A DNA stretch of 64,000 nt from an uncultured SAR116 cluster alpha proteobacterium (GTDB lineage: Bacteria > Pseudomonadota > Alphaproteobacteria > Puniceispirillales > Marisalimonadaceae): the NCBI GenBank assembly GCA_902524215.1, contig CABZCK010000001.1, forward strand, positions 1 to 64,000, written 5' to 3'. Under the pieces are notes generated by a model that was given only the letters and a program-made list of their open reading frames with translations, did no database searches and was not told the origin of the DNA. Positions 17,287 to 26,370 of this stretch are shown one piece after another. A program made the position numbers and the translations under genes. Position 1 is the stretch's first letter, and each line of letters opens with the position of its first letter.

Positions 17287-18627
17287 ATGACAATATCAAA
17301 AGAAATTTTCTTCGATTCTAGAATGCTAAAAATTTTTTTATTGGGCTCTATAAGTGGATTTCCATGGGTTTTAATTGGCTCATGTTTAAGTTTATGGTTG
17401 AAAGAAGACGGATTGAGCAGAAGTACAATTGGCTGGGCAGGATTAATTTTTTCTGTATATGCAATAAATTATTTATGGGCGCCAATTATTGATAGAATAA
17501 AAATACCTTTTTTAACCAAAAAAATTGGTCATAGAAAATCATGGATTTTATCTATGCAAATCTTGATATTGATATGTTTATGTGTTTGGTCAGTTTTAAA
17601 ACCTAGTAGTGACTTATACCTTATTGTTTTTATTGGATTAGTAATAGCTATATCCTCATCAACACAAGATATAACTATTGATGCTTTAAGAATTGAACAA
17701 ATGGAAAAACATGAAACAAAATCAATTGCTGCAGCAGCTTCAATTGCGGTTATTGGTTGGTGGACAGGTTACAAACTTGGGGGATTTTTAGCTTTATATA
17801 CAGCTGAATTTTTTGAAAATTTAGGAATTATAAATTACTGGCAATTAACTTTTTTAATCTTAACAATATTAATTATAACATGTAACCTCTTACTATTATC
17901 GATTAAAGAAAATACAAATAATTCATTAAAAAAATATCATGAACTTGATAAAAATTTACAAACCAAGTTTAAAATATTTAAAAAATTTAATATGATAATT
18001 GCTTTTATAGCATCTACTATCCTTGCACCTTTGATAAGCTTTTTTAAAAAAAATGGAATTTTAATAGCCTTATCAATTTTATCTTTTATATTTTTATTTA
18101 AAATTGGTGAAGCTTTTCTAGGTAGAATGTCTGTTATATTTTACAAAGAAATTGGCTTTTCAAAATCTGACATAGGTATTTTTTCGAAAGCATTGGGATG
18201 GGTTACCACTATAATTTTTACCTTAATTGGTGGCTTTTTAACAATAAAAACAGGCGTCTATAAATCTCTTTTTGTAGCTGGGGTTTTTATGGCATTTACC
18301 AATCTATTATTTGCTCTTTTAGCATGGACAGGAAAATCATATTTAATTTTTACAATTGCTGTAATTCTTGATGACATTGCTGCAGCATTTGCTACAGTTG
18401 CATTTGTTGCTTTTATATCTCTACTTGTTGATAGAAACTATACTGCAACACAATACGCTTTACTTGCATCAATTGGTACGGCAGGGAGGACTACTTTGGC
18501 GTCATCTTCAGGTAGTCTTGTGGACTGGCTTAATGGAGATTGGTCTATTTTTTTTATTATAACGACGATTATGGTTATACCTTCATTAATCATTTTATTT
18601 TTCATTAGAAAAAAAATAGTTTTTTAA
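17287..18627 (+). CDS. ampG: AmpG-type muropeptide permease (MFS)
   Basis: A 446-residue major facilitator with 12 or more hydrophobic segments. The N-terminal region GFPWVLIGSCLSLWLKEDG and the loop DRIKIPFLTKKIGHRKSWIL match AmpG, the inner-membrane importer of GlcNAc-anhydroMurNAc peptides. SSTQDITIDALRIE is another AmpG-family segment. It shares the neighbourhood with cytosolic muropeptide-processing enzymes (NlpC/P60, GH84, AnmK, YkuD), which strengthens the call. No ribosome-binding site is evident before the ATG, and a leaderless or short-leader transcript is possible. The downstream gap of 92 bases is one of the longest in the window. Confidence 0.88.
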   Translation: MTISKEIFFDSRMLKIFLLGSISGFPWVLIGSCLSLWLKEDGLSRSTIGWAGLIFSVYAINYLWAPIIDRIKIPFLTKKIGHRKSWILSMQILILICLCVWSVLKPSSDLYLIVFIGLVIAISSSTQDITIDALRIEQMEKHETKSIAAAASIAVIGWWTGYKLGGFLALYTAEFFENLGIINYWQLTFLILTILIITCNLLLLSIKENTNNSLKKYHELDKNLQTKFKIFKKFNMIIAFIASTILAPLISFFKKNGILIALSILSFIFLFKIGEAFLGRMSVIFYKEIGFSKSDIGIFSKALGWVTTIIFTLIGGFLTIKTGVYKSLFVAGVFMAFTNLLFALLAWTGKSYLIFTIAVILDDIAAAFATVAFVAFISLLVDRNYTATQYALLASIGTAGRTTLASSSGSLVDWLNGDWSIFFIITTIMVIPSLIILFFIRKKIVF

Positions 18628-18672
18628 TATTTTTAAGCTATAGTCATTCAAGGTTAATTTTTATTGTGTAGA

Positions 18673-18678
18673 TATAAT
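18673..18678 (+). promoter_or_regulatory. Possible -10 box before the O-antigen ligase gene
   Basis: TATAAT occurs 41 bases before the ATG at 18720, in the 92-base gap. No convincing -35 box stands at the right distance. In so AT-rich a sequence a lone -10 match is weak evidence. Confidence 0.25.
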
Positions 18679-18719
18679 AAATAATTGATTATTTTAAGGC
18701 TGTTATATTAGGTTTTTAT

Positions 18720-20024
18720 ATGTCTATTAAAATATCATTAATAGAGGATTTGAGTTTAAATTTTCTTTCAAAATTGAAAACCATTTTTAAACATGTAAGT
18801 AAAATTGAAAAGTATCTTTTAATATTTTGGCTATCAGGTCCTTTTTTTTATTTAATTGAACGAGACCCTGCTGATTTATGGCTAACATTAATCGCCATCT
18901 CTTTTTTGATTAGATCCTATATTGCTCAAGAATGGGGATGGATAAATCAAAAATGGGTTAAATACACATTTATTTTTTGGATATGGTGCATGATTTCTTC
19001 TCTTTTAAGTCAAGATCCCATGTTTTCATTACAACAATCTTTTGTTTGGATAAGATTTCCAATTTATGCCGTAGCAATACAATTATGGATAGGAAAAAGG
19101 GAAGATTTTAGAGAAATAATGCTTTTTTTTATATTTATTGGAATGATGATAATGAATTTAATTTTAATTACTGAAATTATTATAGAACCAAAACATAGAT
19201 TAACATGGCCTTACGGAGATCACGTTCCTGGTGCTTATCTCGCTAAGTTTTGTCTCCCTGTGATGTGCTTTTTTTCTTCATATTTATTATCAAAATTTTC
19301 TTTTTCTTGCATTAAATCTTGGTTTATTTTATTTAGTTTTTTGTTAACAATTATTGTTACACTTCTTACAGGTGAAAGAATTAATTTTCTACTTTTAATA
19401 TGTACTAGTGTTTTAACAGCTTTTGTTTGGAAGCCAAAATTTTTAAATGTTTTAATTTTTATAATCTTTATTTTTGTGTCCGTTTTATCATTTCTACATA
19501 TAAGACCAGATTTGTATGACAGATATACAAAAATCTTCATAAGGCAAATGCCTATTTTATTTAATGAACAATCTTTTAATGAAGCTTATTGGGGAGCATG
19601 GAGGAGCGGAATACAGCAAGGTATAGAAACACCTATTTTTGGCGTAGGACCCTCAATGACAAGAAAAAATTGTCTCAATTTAATTAGTAATGATATTTCT
19701 TGGCTTCCTGGTAAGAATTATTGTGGTAATCATCCACATAATTTTTATATACAAATTTTTGCTGAGACTGGGATAATTGGATTTTTATTTGGAATTACAA
19801 TGATATTTTCAATAATTTATACTTGTTTTAAAGAACGTATATACAACAGAAATAATTTTTTTTCGGCAACAGCTTTTGTGATACCATTTGGTATTTTTTT
19901 CCCTTTACAAAATACAAATAGTTTTTTTGGACAATGGGGAAATTTATTTATATGGTTTTCATTAGCATTTGCTATTTCCCACGTTCAAAATTTTAGAGGA
20001 ACTAACAAAAATGATAAAAGTTGA
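18720..20024 (+). CDS. O-antigen ligase / polymerase family protein
   Basis: An inner-membrane protein of 434 residues with about ten to twelve hydrophobic segments. The long periplasmic loop near residues 270-345 ends in the family motif GNHPHNFYIQIFAETGIIGF, where the His and following residues are typical of WaaL/Wzy (Wzy_C) proteins. GERINFLLL in mid-protein is also usual. Such proteins ligate lipid-linked glycan to lipid A core or polymerise repeat units in the periplasm. It is followed, with a 14-base overlap, by a DUF6165 gene, then by two glycosyltransferases, so this is a second glycan-assembly cluster. Ligase and polymerase cannot be told apart by eye. Confidence 0.82.
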   Translation: MSIKISLIEDLSLNFLSKLKTIFKHVSKIEKYLLIFWLSGPFFYLIERDPADLWLTLIAISFLIRSYIAQEWGWINQKWVKYTFIFWIWCMISSLLSQDPMFSLQQSFVWIRFPIYAVAIQLWIGKREDFREIMLFFIFIGMMIMNLILITEIIIEPKHRLTWPYGDHVPGAYLAKFCLPVMCFFSSYLLSKFSFSCIKSWFILFSFLLTIIVTLLTGERINFLLLICTSVLTAFVWKPKFLNVLIFIIFIFVSVLSFLHIRPDLYDRYTKIFIRQMPILFNEQSFNEAYWGAWRSGIQQGIETPIFGVGPSMTRKNCLNLISNDISWLPGKNYCGNHPHNFYIQIFAETGIIGFLFGITMIFSIIYTCFKERIYNRNNFFSATAFVIPFGIFFPLQNTNSFFGQWGNLFIWFSLAFAISHVQNFRGTNKNDKS

Positions 20025-20394
20025 AATATCATATGGTGAATTATTTGACAAAATTTCAATATTAGAAATAAAAAAGAGTAAATTGAATAATCCTGAAGAA
20101 ATAATAAAAGTGAAATATGAACTAAATTTGCTCTTACAAGAATTAAACAATTCTAAAATAAATTCTTCAATAATATCTTCCCTGACAACTAATCTCAAGG
20201 AAGTCAATCTTAAGCTATGGAATATAGAAGATGAAATAAGAGAAAAAGAACGTAATAAAAAATTTGATAAGGATTTTATAAAATTAGCTAGAGATGTTTA
20301 TATAACAAATGACAAAAGAGCAAAAATAAAAAATGAAATAAACCATAAATTGAACTCTAAAGTTTTTGAAGTTAAATCATATAAAAACTATTAA
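20011..20394 (+). CDS. DUF6165 family protein
   Basis: A 127-residue soluble protein, mostly charged and helical, starting MIKVEISYGELFDKISILEI, the hallmark of DUF6165. AGAGGA (19995-20000) stands ten bases before the ATG at 20011, so this start is preferred over a possible one at 19969. Two helical stretches (residues 25-55 and 65-100) could form a coiled coil. Its biochemical role is unknown. The family is usually found with GT9 and other glycosyltransferases, as here. Its stop shares a TTAA with the stop of the convergent GT9 gene. Confidence 0.75.
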   Translation: MIKVEISYGELFDKISILEIKKSKLNNPEEIIKVKYELNLLLQELNNSKINSSIISSLTTNLKEVNLKLWNIEDEIREKERNKKFDKDFIKLARDVYITNDKRAKIKNEINHKLNSKVFEVKSYKNY

Positions 20395-21431
20395 ACATTA
20401 ATTTGTTTAAGTTTTGACACAATCTCTTTATTAATCAAATTTTGAGTAACAATTACTTTTTTATAGTTTTTTGTTAGAGGTGAATACTCCTCATGTATCA
20501 TAAACGGTTCATTTTTATAATCATAAATAATGATTTGAGGAATGTTTGACATTGATGAAACATGAACACATCCACATTCATAAGTAATAACAAGTTTAGA
20601 ATTTAAAATAATCTTTCTCCAGTTTTTGAAATTTAATTTATCAAGAATAATAATATTATCCTTATAAAAAGGTAATTCATTAAAAGAATTATCATTCAAT
20701 TTAATATATTTTTCTAAAACAACATTAAAACTTGAACTACTTGAATAGTCTGTTGTCAGATATAATTTATTTTTTTTTTGCAGCTTTTTTAATAATTCTA
20801 TAAATTGATTTTCGTCATAATTTTTGTCAATCCACCTATTAGAAAGGTGTAATAATATACGTTTTTCAAAATTTTTTTCAATTTGATAATTTTCAGGAAG
20901 AAAAACAAACTTCTTTGGATTTTTTATTGATATCTTTTTGTTTACCAATTCATACATAATATTGGTTTGATGAAAATTATTTTTCGTTTCAAATAATTTT
21001 CTTCGATCAATTATTAAATTATTAATTTTTAATATACTTGAAATAAACTTTTGAAAAATTTTTGATCTATTTGGATTTTTATATCTTGAAAGGTATATTA
21101 ATGTAGATTTAATTTTTGATTTAGAAAACAGCAATATTAAAAAACTTTCAATACTTTGGCAAAAATTAAAAAAATAGTCATATGAATCTTTTTTAATATT
21201 TCTAAAAAACTTCATTTTTGAAAAAAAACTCATTTTGCTATCATATATACAAAACTCATCAACAAATTTAGCTTCTTGACATAGAAAATAATTTGTATTG
21301 GAACAAACTACTTTAATATATGAGTTTGGTATCTTATTTCTAATCTCTTTTAGTATTGGTAAAGTCAAAATCATATCTCCCATTTTATCATTTCGTATAA
21401 CACAAATTTTAATTTTTTTATGATTTAACAT
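20391..21431 (-). CDS. Glycosyltransferase family 9 protein
   Basis: The N-terminus IKICVIRNDKMGDMILTLPILKEI matches the heptosyltransferase (GT9) GD motif that binds acceptor lipid A core. The remaining parts have the two-Rossmann GT-B layout: RILLHLSNRWIDKNY as the start of the C-terminal donor domain, then NSKLVITYECGCVHVSSMSNIPQIIIYD in place of the common D(S/T)G-HLA segment. The protein has 346 residues, normal for the family. It probably adds a heptose or other core sugar to lipopolysaccharide in the cytoplasm. TYECG replaces the usual sequence around the donor site, so the donor may differ from ADP-heptose. Confidence 0.78.
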   Translation of the reverse strand: MLNHKKIKICVIRNDKMGDMILTLPILKEIRNKIPNSYIKVVCSNTNYFLCQEAKFVDEFCIYDSKMSFFSKMKFFRNIKKDSYDYFFNFCQSIESFLILLFSKSKIKSTLIYLSRYKNPNRSKIFQKFISSILKINNLIIDRRKLFETKNNFHQTNIMYELVNKKISIKNPKKFVFLPENYQIEKNFEKRILLHLSNRWIDKNYDENQFIELLKKLQKKNKLYLTTDYSSSSSFNVVLEKYIKLNDNSFNELPFYKDNIIILDKLNFKNWRKIILNSKLVITYECGCVHVSSMSNIPQIIIYDYKNEPFMIHEEYSPLTKNYKKVIVTQNLINKEIVSKLKQINV

Positions 21432-21513
21432 TTTATAATAATTAGATTACGATTAATTATTTATAATAAAAATTTAATGTATTAAAAACTACAAAAATAA
21501 TAGGTAAAATATT

Positions 21514-22254
21514 TTGCAACAAATAGTTTGTATGAAATGGGGTAATAGATATTCATCCGATTACGTCAATAGATTGTATTTTTCGATTCAAAAATTCACT
21601 AAAAGAAAAACAAAATTAATTTGTTTTACAGACAATCCGAATAAAATTAATAAAAATGTACTATGTAAACCAATTCCTAAAATTAGCTTGCCCAATCATA
21701 TGCAAAATTCCCCTTGGAAAAAATTAGCAATATGGCAATTTCCTCTATCACCACTTTGTGGTGATGTTCTTTTTCTGGATTTGGACCTGGTTATTACTGG
21801 TGATTTGGATAGATTTTTTGACTATGAAAAAGATAAATTTTGTGTGATTGAAAATTGGACACAACTTGGTTCTGGTATTGGAAATACAAGCTGCTTTAAA
21901 TTTCCAGTTGGTAAACATAAAGATATTTATGATAAATTCCAAAGTTCACCACAATATTATTTTAAAAAATATAGAATTGAACAAGTATATATAAGTAAAA
22001 ATATTAGTACTCAAATTTTTTGGCCAAAAAATTGGTGCCAAAGTTTCAAGCATAATCTCCTTCCAAGTTGGCCAAAAAGAATTTGGAAGAAAGCTTCTCT
22101 TCCACAGGAAACTAGCATTGTAGCATTTACAGGAAAACCTGACCCTGATGAAGCTTTAAATGGTATTTGGCCTGTTCCAAAAAATCAGTTTTATAAGAAA
22201 ATTTATAAACAATTAAGAGCACCAGATTGGCTAAAAGACAATTGGAAAATTTAA
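21514..22254 (+). CDS. Glycosyltransferase with DLD motif, TTG start
   Basis: A 246-residue protein that looks like a GT-A fold glycosyltransferase: VCMKWGNRYSSDYVNRLYFS at the N-terminus, LICFTDN, and the metal-binding DLD in LFLDLDLVITGDLDRFFDY (about residues 86-104). Donor and acceptor are unknown. The start is TTG at 21514 with AGG nine bases ahead. An ATG at 21532 would cut off IVC, which belongs to the conserved first strand, so the TTG is preferred. It is divergent from the GT9 gene and near the O-antigen ligase, so it probably builds the lipopolysaccharide core or capsule. Its stop shares TTAA with the convergent dehydrogenase gene. Confidence 0.72.
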   Translation: MQQIVCMKWGNRYSSDYVNRLYFSIQKFTKRKTKLICFTDNPNKINKNVLCKPIPKISLPNHMQNSPWKKLAIWQFPLSPLCGDVLFLDLDLVITGDLDRFFDYEKDKFCVIENWTQLGSGIGNTSCFKFPVGKHKDIYDKFQSSPQYYFKKYRIEQVYISKNISTQIFWPKNWCQSFKHNLLPSWPKRIWKKASLPQETSIVAFTGKPDPDEALNGIWPVPKNQFYKKIYKQLRAPDWLKDNWKI

Positions 22255-23210
22255 TTCAGCTTATTTATAGGATTACCATTTATGAACGCCTTTATAGCCA
22301 AAACATAACCGTTATAAAATTTTTCATAAGTTTCAGACGAAACATAACCTAAATGTGGTGTCAAAACCAAGTTATATTTTTGCATTAACTTTCTAAAAAT
22401 ATGGCCTGACGGTAAAGGTTCTACATCAAAAACATCTAGCCCTATTCCTGATATCATTTTTTTTTTCAAAGCTAATATCAAGTCCTTTTCCTTAATAATC
22501 GGGCCTCTACTAGTATTGATAATTATAGCTGATTTTTTCATTAATTTTATTTTATTAATATCAATAAATTCCATTGTCCTATCTGATAATTTTGTATGAA
22601 TTGAAAATACGTCAGACATTTTAAATAAATTATCGGAAGTAACCCAAGTAACTTTATGCTCTGCGCAAATTTTTTTAGTAAGATTATGACTCCATGCAAT
22701 AACTTTCATTCCAAATGCTCTTCCAAACCTTGCAACTTGCTGGCCTTGTTTTCCTAAACCAAAAATGCCAAGTGTCTTTCCAAATAAAGTCCTTCCTATA
22801 GTCGTCTGCCATTTTCCATTTGTTATATTTTCAAACTCTGGGTAAATATTTCTCCATACAATTTGCGTTAATAGCCAAGATAGCTCTGCAGTTGATTGAA
22901 TTCTATTCTCTGTTCCAGAGAAAACTATATTTCTTTTATTTAATGCCTTTAAATCTACTGAAGGATTCCACATTCCAGATGTTATAACTAATTTTAAATT
23001 AGGTAAGTTATTTATTATTTTTGAACTAAGTTTTGTTCTTTCTCTCATAAGACATAAAACTTCAAAATCAGATAACATTCTAATAAGATCATTATCTTTT
23101 TTTATATATTTATTAAACACCTTTAAGTTAATATGATTGTCTAATTGATTCCAATTTCCATACTTTTTTGAAACATTTTGGTAGTCATCTAATACTGCTA
23201 CATTTAACAT
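22251..23210 (-). CDS. D-2-hydroxyacid dehydrogenase family protein
   Basis: A 319-residue NAD-dependent oxidoreductase of the SerA/PdxB/GyaR superfamily. The Rossmann motif LGIFGLGKQGQQVARFG begins near residue 146. The catalytic triad is Arg in NTSRGPIIKE, Glu in DVFDVEPLPS and His in TPHLGYVS. There is no ACT domain, so it is not a full-length regulatory SerA. It reduces a 2-keto acid or oxidises a D-2-hydroxyacid, substrate unknown. It lies one base downstream of a TcuA-like flavoprotein gene on the same strand, so both probably act in one organic-acid pathway. Confidence 0.85.
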   Translation of the reverse strand: MLNVAVLDDYQNVSKKYGNWNQLDNHINLKVFNKYIKKDNDLIRMLSDFEVLCLMRERTKLSSKIINNLPNLKLVITSGMWNPSVDLKALNKRNIVFSGTENRIQSTAELSWLLTQIVWRNIYPEFENITNGKWQTTIGRTLFGKTLGIFGLGKQGQQVARFGRAFGMKVIAWSHNLTKKICAEHKVTWVTSDNLFKMSDVFSIHTKLSDRTMEFIDINKIKLMKKSAIIINTSRGPIIKEKDLILALKKKMISGIGLDVFDVEPLPSGHIFRKLMQKYNLVLTPHLGYVSSETYEKFYNGYVLAIKAFINGNPINKLN

Positions 23211-23211
23211 T

Positions 23212-24684
23212 CTATAACCCTAAAGCTGCTGCATTACCTGCTTTTCTTCCAAAAACTGCTCCTGATGTTAATCCAGAGCCACCTGGATAACCATTTAAAA
23301 AAACACCTCCAACTAATTCACCACAAGCATAAAGTCCTTGGATATTTTTGTCATTGTTGTCTAAAACATTTCCATATTTAGAAATTTTTAATCCACCATA
23401 TGTAAATGTTATACCGCCTGTAACTGGATACGCTCGATAAGGCGGTTTGTCTAAGGCAAGCGCCCAATTTGATTTAGGTATATTTAGGTCGATTGTTTTT
23501 CTTCCATCAAGAATAGTTGGATCAAAGTTTCTGTTGGATTTACACGATTTGTTAAACTCTTTAACTGTTAATAGACATTCTTTATAGTTAACACCATCCA
23601 TTTTCTTTATTAATTCTTCTAGTGTATTTGCTTCAATATAATGGGCATCTTCAAAAAAATACTCATCATAAAGTAAATGTTTAACTTTTTCATCAAAAAT
23701 CTGCCATGCAAAATGTCCAGGTTGTTCTAAAACCCGAGCTCCATATTGAGCATAAGTATAATTTCTAAAATTTTTTCCTTCATCCAAAAACCTTTTTCCA
23801 TCTGCATTAATCATAATCCCAAGAAAATAACATATCTTCCGATATTTTTTTCTTTCGCCAGGCTCTAAATCTAAATTTCCAAAGTCTTTCATATGAAGAT
23901 CCATTGGAGTTGCATGACAAGAACCAAATTGTCCATTGAGAGCAGCACCTAAATCCATAGCCATTTTCAATCCGTCACCTGTATTATTTGGAGTACCCCT
24001 TACCTTAGCAACACCCCAATGATCTCCTAAATACTTTGACCTCATTTCTTTATCAGCCTCAAATCCACCTGACGCTAAGATAACTGCGTCAGCAATAAAA
24101 TTATTGTCTTTAGTTTTAACACCTATTATTTTTCCTTCTTCTCTTAAAAGTTCAGTAACAGGGGTTTCATATTCTATCTCACCACCAAGTTTCTTAAAGG
24201 CATCTAATTCTTGATCAAATAATCCTACGCCTTCATTTTTTGATGCCAAAGTTAATCCTCCCCAAAAAACAAACTTGCCATCTTTTTCAAAACTTTGCCT
24301 TTGATATATTGGCTCAAATTTTACATCATGAGATGCTAACCATTTCATTGTTTCATAAGATTCATTAATCAAAGTTTTTTGTTCAGTAGTAAGAGGATTT
24401 CCATCATTAAAACTAAGAAGGTCTTTAGAAAACTTATGTTTTGAATATTTGCCAAAATTAGTTTTTTCTAATTTTGGGTCATTAGGGTCCTTCAACAGAG
24501 GTTTTAATTCATCGCCATTATTGTAAGCAAACCTCATGGCACCCGCAGTATACTTTGTGTTTCCACCAGCCAAATACTCATTAGCTTTTTCTAAAATTTT
24601 TACATCTGCTCCTTTTTCCAATGCAGAAATTCCAGCACATAAAGCAGCGTTACCTGATCCGACAATGATAAGTTTTTTGGACAT
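23212..24684 (-). CDS. TcuA-like FAD-dependent dehydrogenase
   Basis: A 490-residue flavoprotein of the fumarate reductase/succinate dehydrogenase superfamily. The FAD motif GSGNAALCAGISALEKGA starts the protein and is followed by GGNTKYTAGAMRFAY, ILASGGFEAD and the C-terminal LYACGELVGGVFLNGYPGG with SGLTSGAVFGRKAG. The GNAALCA and GGNTKYTAGAMR segments match tricarballylate dehydrogenase TcuA, which makes cis-aconitate, more closely than 3-ketosteroid dehydrogenases. No TcuB or TcuC is adjacent, so the real substrate may differ. The D-2-hydroxyacid dehydrogenase follows after one base. The EamA transporter gene is divergent, 63 bases away, and may carry the substrate or product. Confidence 0.78.
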   Translation of the reverse strand: MSKKLIIVGSGNAALCAGISALEKGADVKILEKANEYLAGGNTKYTAGAMRFAYNNGDELKPLLKDPNDPKLEKTNFGKYSKHKFSKDLLSFNDGNPLTTEQKTLINESYETMKWLASHDVKFEPIYQRQSFEKDGKFVFWGGLTLASKNEGVGLFDQELDAFKKLGGEIEYETPVTELLREEGKIIGVKTKDNNFIADAVILASGGFEADKEMRSKYLGDHWGVAKVRGTPNNTGDGLKMAMDLGAALNGQFGSCHATPMDLHMKDFGNLDLEPGERKKYRKICYFLGIMINADGKRFLDEGKNFRNYTYAQYGARVLEQPGHFAWQIFDEKVKHLLYDEYFFEDAHYIEANTLEELIKKMDGVNYKECLLTVKEFNKSCKSNRNFDPTILDGRKTIDLNIPKSNWALALDKPPYRAYPVTGGITFTYGGLKISKYGNVLDNNDKNIQGLYACGELVGGVFLNGYPGGSGLTSGAVFGRKAGNAAALGL

Positions 24685-24747
24685 ATTTTTTATTTTGAAT
24701 TAATTTATCTAAATAATAATAAAATTAAATTTTTATTCAAATAATTT

Positions 24748-25671
24748 ATGACAAATAATCTTCTTGGTTCTTTAATCGGTTTTGTTGGAATAGTATTAGC
24801 TCTTATCACACACATGATAGTTAAAGATTTAACTTATGATGTGGATTTTTTAATGATTTTGTTTGGTCGTTTTGTTTTTTCTTTACCTCTATTATTTATC
24901 TTTGCAATTATTGCTAGAAAAAATAACTTTTTAAAGATTAACAATTGGTTTTACGTTTTATTAAGATCTGCTTTTGGTTTAACCACTATGCTTTTAGTGT
25001 TCTTATCTCTACAACTTATACCAATAGGCTTAGTAACAGCACTTGCTCAAAGTTCTGCAATTTTTGTAACCATTTTAGCTCCCATTTTTTTAGGGGAAAA
25101 AATTGGTATAAAAAGATGGATAGCTGTTTTAGTAGGTTTGCTTGGAGTTTACTTAATGACTAATCCTATCGGAATTATTAATGGAACTAGTGACTTATCT
25201 CCCTTGGGTTTAACTATGGCAACTATAAGTGCATTAACTCACGCTGGTCTTGCTTTAATTTTAAGAAAATTAGGTAAAACTGAACATCCTACAACAACCG
25301 CATTAATTCATAACTCAATTACTTCTTTTTTTGTTGTTTCTGGAATGTTTATTTTTGGTTCAGATATTATTGGCCAAAGAGGAACTTTTGGAGTTGAAAT
25401 TTTATTTAAGCCAAATTATTTCTTGTATATTTTAATTTTATTAGGCTTTATTGGATCATTTGTCCAATATTTTATGACAACAAGCTACAAATATGCCGAT
25501 GCAACAATTCTTGTAACACTCAGATATATTGCTATTCCATTAGCAGGTATATTTGGTTTTGTTATATGGAATGAAGTCCCTAACCAGAATCAAATAATTG
25601 GAGGAATCTTTATTCTTACATCTTGCTTATTCATTACTTTAAGAGAACTGAAAATAAATAAAAATGATTAA
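24748..25671 (+). CDS. EamA/DMT family transporter
   Basis: An inner-membrane carrier of 307 residues with ten hydrophobic segments in two five-span EamA repeats. The first repeat ends around IGIKRWIAVLVGLLGVYLMT and the second around IIGGIFILTSCLFITLRE. These drug/metabolite-superfamily proteins export or import amino acids, nucleobases or other small molecules, and the substrate is not readable. It is divergent from the TcuA-like gene and abuts the convergent pyrE with no spacing, sharing TAATTA at the stops. Confidence 0.82.
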   Translation: MTNNLLGSLIGFVGIVLALITHMIVKDLTYDVDFLMILFGRFVFSLPLLFIFAIIARKNNFLKINNWFYVLLRSAFGLTTMLLVFLSLQLIPIGLVTALAQSSAIFVTILAPIFLGEKIGIKRWIAVLVGLLGVYLMTNPIGIINGTSDLSPLGLTMATISALTHAGLALILRKLGKTEHPTTTALIHNSITSFFVVSGMFIFGSDIIGQRGTFGVEILFKPNYFLYILILLGFIGSFVQYFMTTSYKYADATILVTLRYIAIPLAGIFGFVIWNEVPNQNQIIGGIFILTSCLFITLRELKINKND

Positions 25672-26352
25672 TTATTTACCACCATTTTCTTTAGACCAAA
25701 CTTTAGGATTTTTTAAAAAGTTTTCTACAGCTTGTAATGTCTTATGATCAAATTTATTTAATTCTTTTGCACAGTTTAAAATATCCCACCAAGTCGCAAG
25801 ATAATGCAAATTTAATGAATTATTTTGTAGTGAAGATATAGTATCTTTAAAAATGTCATAATAAAAAATTACAAATGTATGATTTACAATTGCACCTGCT
25901 TTTCTGATTGCATTTGCAAAGTTAATCTTACTTCCACCGTCAGTTGTAAGATCTTCAACTAAAAGTATTCTTTGTCCTTCCTTTATATCTCCCTCAATTA
26001 ATGCATCTCTACCAAAACCTTTAGGTTTTTTTCTAACATATTGCATTGGTAAACTGAGTCTCTCCGCTATAAATGCGGCAAAAGGTATTCCAGCAGTCTC
26101 ACCTCCTGCAACAGCATCAAATTGTTCAAATCCTACATTCTTTGCAAGTACAGAAGCACCAAAGTCCATTAGAGTACCTCTTACTCTTGGATATGAAATT
26201 ATTTTTCTGCAGTCGATATAGACGGGACTAGCGGTACCCGAAGTAAATATAAATGGTTTATCACTTCTAAAATGAACTGCATCAATTTCAAAAAGCATCT
26301 TAGCGGTCAATTCCGATATTGTTTTTTTATCAGTGAAATTTAATGTTTGCAT
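25672..26352 (-). CDS. pyrE: Orotate phosphoribosyltransferase
   Basis: A 226-residue type I phosphoribosyltransferase. The PRPP-binding motif is [19 protein letters not shown] (around residue 130), and the orotate-specific parts are [19 protein letters not shown] near the N-terminus and [17 protein letters not shown]. It joins orotate and PRPP to OMP in de novo pyrimidine synthesis in the cytosol. It lies 18 bases downstream of the gamma-glutamyltransferase-like gene on the same strand. The length is slightly above that of E. coli PyrE (213). Confidence 0.93.
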   Translation of the reverse strand: MQTLNFTDKKTISELTAKMLFEIDAVHFRSDKPFIFTSGTASPVYIDCRKIISYPRVRGTLMDFGASVLAKNVGFEQFDAVAGGETAGIPFAAFIAERLSLPMQYVRKKPKGFGRDALIEGDIKEGQRILLVEDLTTDGGSKINFANAIRKAGAIVNHTFVIFYYDIFKDTISSLQNNSLNLHYLATWWDILNCAKELNKFDHKTLQAVENFLKNPKVWSKENGGK

Positions 26353-26370
26353 ACATCATCTTTATATTCT

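Noticed and set aside
18628-18719. A tRNA or small RNA in the 92-base gap after ampG
   Set aside because: No cloverleaf, no TTCGA-type loop and no GC-rich stem. The gap is AT-rich and holds at most a promoter. The other gaps of 60-95 bases were looked at in the same way with the same result.
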